From: Gammaproteobacteria bacterium
GTDB lineage: Bacteria > Pseudomonadota > Gammaproteobacteria > PS1 > Pseudothioglobaceae
DNA length: 11,167 bases
Direction of reading: 5' to 3'
Assembly: GCA_015658965.1 (NCBI GenBank)
Contig: DQNX01000042.1
Location: forward strand, 1 to 11,167
Position numbers and translations under genes: made by a program. Numbering within the stretch: position 1 is the stretch's first letter; every line of letters begins with the position of its first letter. The notes below the pieces were generated by a model. That model searched no databases, was not told the origin of the DNA, and was given only the letters and a program-made list of their open reading frames with translations. Below, one piece after another: positions 6,871 to 11,167 of this stretch.

Positions 6871-6947
6871 TGGTGGGCCTACTTGGACTTGAACCAAGGA
6901 CCAATCGATTATGAGTCGATTGCTCTAACCAACTGAGCTATAGGCCC
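6871..6947 (-). tRNA. tRNA-Ile2 (CAU anticodon, lysidine type)
   Basis: A 77-nt cloverleaf with encoded CCA. The acceptor GGGCCTA pairs with TAGGCCC, followed by discriminator A and CCA. The D arm has AGCTCAGTTGGTTAGAGC, the T arm TTGGTTCAAGTCCAA. The anticodon arm is ATCGA-CTCATAA-TCGAT with anticodon CAU. CAU can mean elongator Met, initiator Met or Ile2 (C34 changed to lysidine by TilS to read AUA). C4-G69 and C5-G68 are present, which are known TilS determinants. The GA/UC pairs closing the anticodon stem resemble E. coli Ile2 and not elongator Met (CA/UG). The initiator features (C1-A72 mismatch, three G-C pairs) are absent. It begins 10 nt after the rpoD stop, and from memory E. coli ileX also lies near rpoD. 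Elongator Met remains the alternative. Confidence 0.78.
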
Positions 6948-6957
6948 GAAAAAGGTT

Positions 6958-8769
6958 TTACTCTAAGAAACTTTGTAATTTATGCGCACGAGAAGGGTGT
7001 CTCAGTTTGCGCAAGGCTTTGGATTCGATTTGACGAATGCGCTCACGCGTTACATCAAATTGACGACCCACCTCCTCAAGTGTGTGATCGGTGTTCATGT
7101 CAATACCAAAACGCATTTTTAACACTTTTGCTTCACGTGGTGACAGGTTAGCTAAAAGCTCACTGGTTGTTTCTTTAAGGCTTTCTCTGGTGGTAATTTC
7201 TACCGGTGAAGAAAGGTTGGTGTCTTCAATAAAATCACCAATGTTAGAGTCTTCATCATCGCCCACAGGGGTTTCCATTGACAATGGCTCTTTGGCGATT
7301 TTTAAAATTTTGATAATTTTATATTCTGGTAATTCCATCTCTACAGCCAATTCTTCAGGGGTGGCTTCACGGCCAAATTTTTGCAACAGTTGACGACGAA
7401 CACGATTGAGCTTATTAATGGTTTCAATCATGTGTACTGGAATACGGATGGTACGTGCTTGGTCAGCAATAGAGCGCGTAATCGCTTGGCGAATCCACCA
7501 AGTAGCGTAAGTTGAAAATTTGTAACCACGACGATACTCAAATTTATCAACCGCTTTCATCAAACCAACATTGCCTTCCTGAATCAAGTCTAAGAACTGC
7601 AAACCTCGGTTGGCATATTTCTTTGCAATGGAAATCACCAAACGTAAGTTTGCTTCAATCATTTTTGATTTGGCGATTTTAGCGCGGCGGTCGCCACGAC
7701 GATAAAGCTTGTTGAGCGCTTTAAGTTCTGGCACGGTTAATTGCATTTCTTCTTCATACTCAAGAAGATTTTTTTGCGCGTAGTAGATTTCATTTTTACT
7801 AATGGCCAATGCTGCAGCCACTTTTTTATCTAATTTAGCACCTTTTAACCAATCAAAATTAGTCTCATTGTCTGTAAATAATTTAGAGAATTCTTCTCTT
7901 TCCATACCAGCATACAAACAAGCACTTTGAATGGATTTTTCTTGTTTTTTCATCATTGCAACGCGGTCACAAATAACTTCCATCATGGTGCTTACCAGTT
8001 TTGGCGCTAGACGTAAGTCAGACAAGCCCTGCGAGAGTTGCAAGCGTGCGGCCACAGTTTTCTTGTGGCGGAAGCCATGCTTTTCGTTAATTGTTTGGTA
8101 GTTTTCAGAACATTTTAAAATGGTTTCAAAGCGCCCATGCACTTGCGCCTCATCTGGGCCAGTGTATTCCATCTCTTCCATGTCTTCATATTCTTCATCA
8201 TCATCGAATTCACCGGCATCAAACGCTGCTTTTTTCTTGGCAAAATCCTCAGCATCCCCTTGATAGCCAATAATGACATCAGTCATCTTACATTTTCCTT
8301 CTTCAAGTCGAGTGTGTGCTTTGAAGAAGAAACCCGTAATGGCAGGATAAAGGGTAATGCTTTTCATGATGTCGAATACGCCGGATTCAATTTCTTTAGC
8401 AATACGAACTTCATCTTTTTGCTCTAGTAGATCAACCACACCCATTTCACGCATGTACATTCTGACTGGGTCGGTGGTTCTACCAAACTCTGAATCGAGT
8501 GCGGCTAATGCTGCAGTAGCAGCTTCTGCAGAAGTAGACTGGGATTTTGCACCGGATTCAACCACCAAAGTGTCGGCATCAGGAATGGTTTCTGAAACCA
8601 CAATGTCCAATTCTTCTAAAATAGTAACAATTGGCTCAATTTGTTCTTGCGTTAGTAAATCTTTTGGCAATAGATCGTTAAGTTCGGAATAGGTTAAGTA
8701 ACCCTTGTTCTTGCCGATCATGATGAGTTTTTGCAGTGCTTGCTTGTGAGCCTTAGTGGTAGATTTCAT
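6958..8769 (-). CDS. rpoD: RNA polymerase sigma-70 factor RpoD
   Basis: The primary sigma factor, which directs RNA polymerase to housekeeping promoters. It has 603 residues (E. coli 613). Region 1.1 lies in about 1-80; region 1.2 begins near 94 with TTDPVRMYMREMG. The non-conserved region includes a very acidic stretch, EFDDDEEYEDMEEMEY. Region 2 contains ANLRLVISIAKKYANRGLQFLDLIQEGN and the -10 reading segment KFSTYATWWIRQAITRSI. Region 3 follows with IRIPVHMIETINKL, and region 4 ends the protein with the helix-turn-helix LEEVGRQFDVTRERIRQIE and LRKLRHPSR. The gene is usually third in rpsU-dnaG-rpoD; here prs is upstream instead. There is no good Shine-Dalgarno sequence before the ATG. A TATAAT promoter element is 33 nt upstream. 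Confidence 0.98.
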   Translation of the reverse strand: MKSTTKAHKQALQKLIMIGKNKGYLTYSELNDLLPKDLLTQEQIEPIVTILEELDIVVSETIPDADTLVVESGAKSQSTSAEAATAALAALDSEFGRTTDPVRMYMREMGVVDLLEQKDEVRIAKEIESGVFDIMKSITLYPAITGFFFKAHTRLEEGKCKMTDVIIGYQGDAEDFAKKKAAFDAGEFDDDEEYEDMEEMEYTGPDEAQVHGRFETILKCSENYQTINEKHGFRHKKTVAARLQLSQGLSDLRLAPKLVSTMMEVICDRVAMMKKQEKSIQSACLYAGMEREEFSKLFTDNETNFDWLKGAKLDKKVAAALAISKNEIYYAQKNLLEYEEEMQLTVPELKALNKLYRRGDRRAKIAKSKMIEANLRLVISIAKKYANRGLQFLDLIQEGNVGLMKAVDKFEYRRGYKFSTYATWWIRQAITRSIADQARTIRIPVHMIETINKLNRVRRQLLQKFGREATPEELAVEMELPEYKIIKILKIAKEPLSMETPVGDDEDSNIGDFIEDTNLSSPVEITTRESLKETTSELLANLSPREAKVLKMRFGIDMNTDHTLEEVGRQFDVTRERIRQIESKALRKLRHPSRAHKLQSFLE

Positions 8770-8801
8770 AAATTAAAGTGTTTTAACAAACCAAAGGGTG
8801 G

Positions 8802-8807
8802 ATTATA
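8802..8807 (-). promoter_or_regulatory. Candidate rpoD promoter -10 element
   Basis: A perfect TATAAT on the minus strand between prs and rpoD, preceded by TGGG, which is one base off an extended -10. No good TTGACA is found 16-18 bp upstream (the sequence there is T-rich). Transcription would start near 8795, giving a leader of about 25 nt. The element lies just after the prs terminator-like hairpin, so rpoD is likely to have its own transcript. Confidence 0.45.
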
Positions 8808-8821
8808 CCCAAAATTATCGA

Positions 8822-8860
8822 TTAAAAATCATAGCCTTGAGACCTTTTCGCTTAGGCTAT
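8822..8860 (-). terminator. Probable rho-independent terminator of prs
   Basis: On the minus strand ATAGCCT and AGGCTAT form a perfect 7-bp stem with a 16-nt loop, followed by GATTTTTAAT. The stem begins within the prs stop codon region. The loop is large and the stem modest, so read-through into rpoD is possible. Confidence 0.5.
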
Positions 8861-9819
8861 TGAGTATCTGTAAAGATGGTGCTGATGGATTCTTCCTCAC
8901 TAATACGCTTAATCACTTCTGCCAATGTTGGCGCCATCGATAATTGTCTAATTTTTTTGCAATTAGTCGCGTCTTTGGTTAAGGGAATGGTGTTGGTGGT
9001 AACCAATTCATCGAGTTCAGAGTTGTTGATATTGTCAATGGCATTGCCCGATAAAACCGCGTGGGTTGCATAAGCAACGACTTTTTTCGCGCCTTTTTCT
9101 TTTAAGATTCCAGCCGCCTGACACAGCGTGCCTGCGGTATCCACCATATCATCAATAATGACACAAGTCCGACCCTCAACATCACCAATCACGTTCATGA
9201 CTTTCACCATATTTGGCGCAGGTCGGCGTTTATCAATAATGGCTAAATCAGCATCATTAATGCGTTTTGCAGCAGCCCGCGCACGCACCACACCACCCAC
9301 ATCAGGAGACACAACCACAATGTCGCCATAGCCTTTGGATAAAATATCATCAATCAAAACTGGTTGTGCATAAATGTTGTCAATTGGAATATTGAAAAAT
9401 CCTTGAATTTGATCGGCGTGTAAATCAATCGTAAGGATTCGATCAACCCCCGAAGCCTCAACCATTTTGGCAGCCAGTTTTGCAGTAATGGGTACACGGG
9501 TTAAACGCGAGCGACGATCTTGTCGTGAATAACCAAAATAAGGCACAACCGCCGTAATACGAAAGGCTGACGAGCGTTTCAGCGCATCAACCATCACCAG
9601 TAATTCCATTAGTGTTTCAGCGGGAGAAGGCCCACAAGTTGGCTGAATGATAAACACATCACAGCCACGGACATTTTCTAGAATTTCAACTTGTGATTCA
9701 CCATCACTAAATTGGCTCACCAAGGCTTTGCCTTGTGAAAGATTGAGTTGAGAAATAATTTCGCCAGAAAGTTCAGGGTTAGCGTTACCGCTAAAGATTT
9801 TAATTTTGTCGAGTGACAT
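8857..9819 (-). CDS. prs: Ribose-phosphate pyrophosphokinase (PRPP synthase)
   Basis: Prs makes PRPP from ribose-5-phosphate and ATP, feeding purine, pyrimidine, histidine, tryptophan and NAD synthesis. Conserved blocks: FSGNANPEL at 9-17, FSDGE at 37-41, ENVRG at 48-52, PYFGYSRQDRR at 93-103, DLHADQIQGFF at 132-142, the flexible-loop KRRPAPN at 197-203 and the PRPP loop VIIDDMVDTAGT at 220-231. The 320 residues fit the family (about 315). The ATG at 9819 gives the expected N-terminus. In many gammaproteobacteria ispE and tRNA-Gln lie directly before prs, and rplY and pth follow. Here yccF intervenes upstream and rpoD follows. Confidence 0.97.
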   Translation of the reverse strand: MSLDKIKIFSGNANPELSGEIISQLNLSQGKALVSQFSDGESQVEILENVRGCDVFIIQPTCGPSPAETLMELLVMVDALKRSSAFRITAVVPYFGYSRQDRRSRLTRVPITAKLAAKMVEASGVDRILTIDLHADQIQGFFNIPIDNIYAQPVLIDDILSKGYGDIVVVSPDVGGVVRARAAAKRINDADLAIIDKRRPAPNMVKVMNVIGDVEGRTCVIIDDMVDTAGTLCQAAGILKEKGAKKVVAYATHAVLSGNAIDNINNSELDELVTTNTIPLTKDATNCKKIRQLSMAPTLAEVIKRISEEESISTIFTDTQ

Positions 9820-9846
9820 AGATATTGAATGGCTTTTAAAGCTTGA

Positions 9847-9852
9847 ATTATA
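9847..9852 (-). promoter_or_regulatory. Candidate prs promoter -10 element
   Basis: TATAAT on the minus strand, 27 nt before the prs ATG, would give a leader of about 20 nt. The corresponding -35 area is AT-rich without a TTGACA match. Just downstream in the leader is GCTTTTAAAGC (about 9833-9843), a near-palindrome that might be an operator or chance. Confidence 0.35.
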
Positions 9853-10214
9853 CTACGATAGAAAAATAGATTTTATTCATATTCTACTCATTGTTAAAAT
9901 TTCTAAATCTGTGCTATAGGCAAAGCCTGCAACCAATAAAAATTTAACAAATAATGCAAATGGATAAAAAATCAACAAAAATACCTGCTTAAAAAGCCAA
10001 AAATAGAGCTTATTGATAGAAAAAATCCTAAAAAATCACCTTTTTAAGCCAATAACCCCTTGGAATAATCAAGCCAGAGGCCGATAATCAAAAATTTCGG
10101 AAATTTTAAGAATGAGTACTTTATCGATATAAATCATTGATTTTACTGGTTTTTATATTAAAATGGCGCCCCATTAATGGTTCCAATTATTATTGTCCTT
10201 ATTAATTTAAAATA
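9853..10214. other. AT-rich gene-free spacer between prs and yccF
   Basis: No coding region is convincing on either strand; the longest local starts give peptides of about ten residues. Visible structure includes a perfect 10-bp inverted repeat, GCTTAAAAAG (9987-9996) with CTTTTTAAGC (10040-10049), across 43 nt. AAAATTTCGGAAATTTT is at 10091-10107. Two adjacent palindromes, GGCGCC (10165-10170) and CCATTAATGG (10171-10180), stand out from the AT-rich background. On the plus strand TTGATT (10137-10142) and TAAAAT (10159-10164), 16 bp apart, resemble a promoter firing towards the 3' end of yccF. Confidence 0.5.
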
Positions 10215-10226
10215 TCATTTTAAATT
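10204..10226 (-). terminator. AT-only hairpin around the yccF stop codon
   Basis: AATTTAAAAT and ATTTTAAATT form a perfect 10-bp inverted repeat with a 3-nt loop. On the minus strand the loop GAT contains the first two bases... of the stop region, so the yccF TGA stop (10217-10215) lies at the loop edge. The stem has only A-T pairs and no distinct T-run after it, so terminator function is weakly supported. Confidence 0.3.
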
Positions 10227-10673
10227 TGCATTATCAATTTCTTTTTGGGCTTTTCTTCTTTCCAGTTCATCAGAAACTGCGGAATGCACACATTTTTTAT
10301 TTACTGGGTTCAAGTATGTTCCCAACGATTTTGCCACAACCAATGCAGCCGGTATTCCAATAATACTTATAAATAAGCCAACTACTTGAAATGCGCCAAA
10401 AATAGCAAGAATTAACCCAAAAGGAAAGTACAGCACCATGACAATTGTGGAGTATGTTTTCCATACGGGATTTTGTTCTACATTGAGCTCCTTTTTGCTA
10501 ATCATTGTGTTGCCGAATGGCCAAAACAGAAATTTTCCAAACTCCATAAGCCCTACGCCAATAGGTGCTGCTATTACTGTTATGGTTAAAACAAAACCCA
10601 GTATGTATACACATATCGCGCTAACAAAACCTAAGAAGGGAATATGCCATAAGATGTTGCCCAGTGTTTTCAT
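10215..10673 (-). CDS. yccF: YccF-family inner-membrane protein
   Basis: A 152-residue membrane protein of the YccF family (E. coli YccF is 148); the biochemical role is unknown. It starts GNILWHIPFLGF, typical of the family. It has two related halves: IAAPIGVGLMEFGKFLFWPFGN (34-55) and IGIPAALVVAKSLGTYLNPVN (105-125), each an I-x-x-P segment followed by a KxL-type helix and a P-F/V-G/N turn. Hydrophobic spans are near 12-37, 74-98 and 97-113. The C-terminal tail is charged (ELERRKAQKEIDN). I choose ATG 10673, preceded on the minus strand by AAGAGAAAGAAT as a plausible ribosome binding site. The frame is open 27 codons further to 10754, but that extension is basic and not family-like. It sits between tRNA-Gln and prs, an unusual place. 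Confidence 0.82.
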   Translation of the reverse strand: MKTLGNILWHIPFLGFVSAICVYILGFVLTITVIAAPIGVGLMEFGKFLFWPFGNTMISKKELNVEQNPVWKTYSTIVMVLYFPFGLILAIFGAFQVVGLFISIIGIPAALVVAKSLGTYLNPVNKKCVHSAVSDELERRKAQKEIDNANLK

Positions 10674-10831
10674 ATTCTTTCTCTTATTTGTAGGGTAAAT
10701 TAATGAGGACGTCACCCTTTTAAAGGCACTTAATTTTTTAAAGTTAAGTTTCATTGTAGCCTAAAGTGAATTAATGGAGCAGACTACTTTTTCGCAATCA
10801 TTCCTCGTTTTAAAGCTTTATAATGCCAAAT

Positions 10832-10866
10832 AAAATTGTACTAAAAATCGTGCTAAAAGTGTTCTA
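10832..10866. repeat. Three 11-12 bp direct repeats near tRNA-Gln
   Basis: Tandem units AAAATTGTACTA (10832-10843), AAAATCGTGCTA (10844-10855) and AAAGTGTTCTA (10856-10866). The minus-strand consensus TAGYACRATTTT resembles the short direct repeats that tyrosine integrases bind between a tRNA attachment site and the integrase gene. No integrase is present, and no second tRNA 3'-end copy was seen. They could also be a regulator-binding tract before yccF. Confidence 0.55.
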
Positions 10867-10959
10867 AGAAAACCGCAAACCTAGGAATGTCAAGGGGTAA
10901 GGTTTAGACGTACAAATCCCTAAATATGATATAAGTCTTTGATATTTAAGGAAAAAGTA

Positions 10960-11034
10960 TGGCTGGGCTGGCAGGATTTGAACCTGCGCATGACGGGATC
11001 AAAACCCGTTGCCTTACCGCTTGGCGACAGCCCA
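10960..11034 (-). tRNA. tRNA-Gln (UUG anticodon)
   Basis: A 75-nt tRNA with encoded CCA. The acceptor TGGGCTG pairs with CAGCCCA, then discriminator G and CCA. The anticodon arm is ACGGG-TTTTGAT-CCCGT with anticodon UUG. The T arm GCAGGTTCGAATCCTGC is standard. The T1-A72 weak first pair is typical of tRNA-Gln. It lies 18 nt after the ispE stop, as in many gammaproteobacteria. No clear terminator follows on the minus strand. Confidence 0.97.
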
Positions 11035-11052
11035 TTAAAGTTATTTTAACCA

Positions 11053-11167
11053 TTAGGTTAAAATTGGCGAGGTATTAAGCGCTTGCGCTATAAAGCCTGA
11101 CCATTGCTTTGGTAGATTGTCGAGTGCTACCAAAGCCTCTTTCTCATGTTTAAACTCCACAAAAACA
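11053..11167 (-). CDS. ispE: IspE C-terminus (partial)
   Basis: The last 37 codons of a leftward gene cut by the window edge. The peptide begins VFVEFKHEKEA and ends WSGFIAQALNTSPILT. This matches the end of 4-diphosphocytidyl-2-C-methyl-D-erythritol kinase (E. coli has CVFAEFDTE... and GFVAKGANLSPL). IspE phosphorylates CDP-methylerythritol in the MEP isoprenoid pathway. Its place just before tRNA-Gln supports the name. Catalytic motifs are outside the window. Confidence 0.85.
   Translation of the reverse strand, partial: VFVEFKHEKEALVALDNLPKQWSGFIAQALNTSPILT

Noticed and set aside
6722..6904. Minus-strand 60-residue ORF beginning MVLGSSPSRPTILK
   Set aside because: It begins inside the CAU tRNA and runs through the inverted-repeat element. 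The first residues are the familiar false translation of a tRNA 3' half.
6871..6947. Reading the CAU tRNA as initiator tRNA-fMet
   Set aside because: The acceptor end is fully paired (G1-C72) and the anticodon stem lacks the three consecutive G-C pairs required of an initiator.
8091..8692. Plus-strand ORFs of 60-111 residues within rpoD
   Set aside because: All are shadows of rpoD in other frames, without recognisable motifs.
10177..10698. Two plus-strand ORFs of 70 and 86 residues opposite yccF
   Set aside because: They lie antisense to a well-recognised membrane protein, show no family features, and their hydrophobic makeup reflects the complementary strand.
10674..10754. 27-residue N-terminal extension of yccF
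   Set aside because: The basic, non-conserved extension does not fit YccF; the internal ATG at 10673 has a better upstream purine tract and gives the family length. It cannot be fully excluded.
10865..10893. TTGACA on the minus strand (10888-10893) as a yccF promoter
   Set aside because: The -35 match is perfect, but at 17 bp the -10 would be TTCTTA, and it lies within the repeat tract far from the start; too weak to call.
9820..11040. Duplicate tRNA-Gln 3' end marking the far end of an integrated element
   Set aside because: I looked for a copy of the tRNA 3' sequence in the spacer before prs and saw none, so no complete attachment-site pair can be claimed.
1..11167. CRISPR arrays, toxin-antitoxin pairs, defence genes or retron-like elements
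   Set aside because: No regularly spaced repeats, reverse transcriptase, nuclease or small paired ORFs were seen; almost every gene is a recognised core function.

Overview
The window looks like a stretch of core chromosome from an AT-rich gammaproteobacterium. The protein families (NudE, Aat, LptM-like lipoprotein, LysA, YhbY, LpxB, NadC, CysQ, RpoD, Prs, YccF, IspE) are all close to their gammaproteobacterial forms. LpxB and an LptM-like lipoprotein imply a Gram-negative envelope with LPS. AT richness, tight gene overlaps and a modest genome style would fit a marine sulfur-oxidiser-like lineage such as SUP05/Thioglobus, but that placement is a guess from general appearance. Nothing in the window proves it.

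Left part (1-5842). An exported metallo-beta-lactamase-fold hydrolase runs leftwards (5-958). It is divergent from a compact rightward cluster of seven genes: nudE, aat, lptM-like, lysA, yhbY, lpxB and nadC (1021-5842). Their junctions are -4, +37, +6, -8, -1 and -8 nt, so this is almost certainly one operon with translational coupling. It mixes nucleotide housekeeping (NudE), N-degron tagging (Aat), LPS transport and assembly (LptM-like, LpxB), lysine synthesis (LysA), 50S assembly (YhbY) and NAD synthesis (NadC). The 44-residue lipoprotein gene at 2266-2400 is easily missed because of its size. The 62-nt divergent spacer holds overlapping promoter-like elements for both directions.

Middle (5828-8860). 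cysQ runs leftwards and its 3' end overlaps the 3' end of nadC by 15 bp, with a small perfect hairpin in the shared tail. Next comes a 284-bp non-coding stretch with a 132-bp structure bounded by 30-bp imperfect inverted repeats, resembling a MITE or a large terminator-type hairpin. Then follow a CAU-anticodon tRNA, read here as the lysidine-type tRNA-Ile2, and rpoD. On the minus strand the tRNA starts 10 nt after the rpoD stop.

Right part (8857-11167). Reading leftwards, the minus strand carries ispE (3' end only), tRNA-Gln(UUG), yccF, prs, then rpoD. The ispE / tRNA-Gln / prs order is a common gammaproteobacterial arrangement, but here yccF and two AT-rich spacers sit between the tRNA and prs, and rpoD rather than rplY/pth follows prs. 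Next to the tRNA-Gln 3' end lie three 11-12 bp direct repeats that resemble integrase arm sites. prs has a terminator-like hairpin, and rpoD then has its own TATAAT promoter element.

I see no CRISPR array, insertion sequence with a transposase, prophage, toxin-antitoxin pair or defence system. The most interesting items are small: the inverted-repeat element beside the rpoD-linked tRNA, the repeat tract and yccF insertion beside tRNA-Gln, the divergent LptM-like lipoprotein, and the unusual gene neighbourhoods of rpoD and prs.
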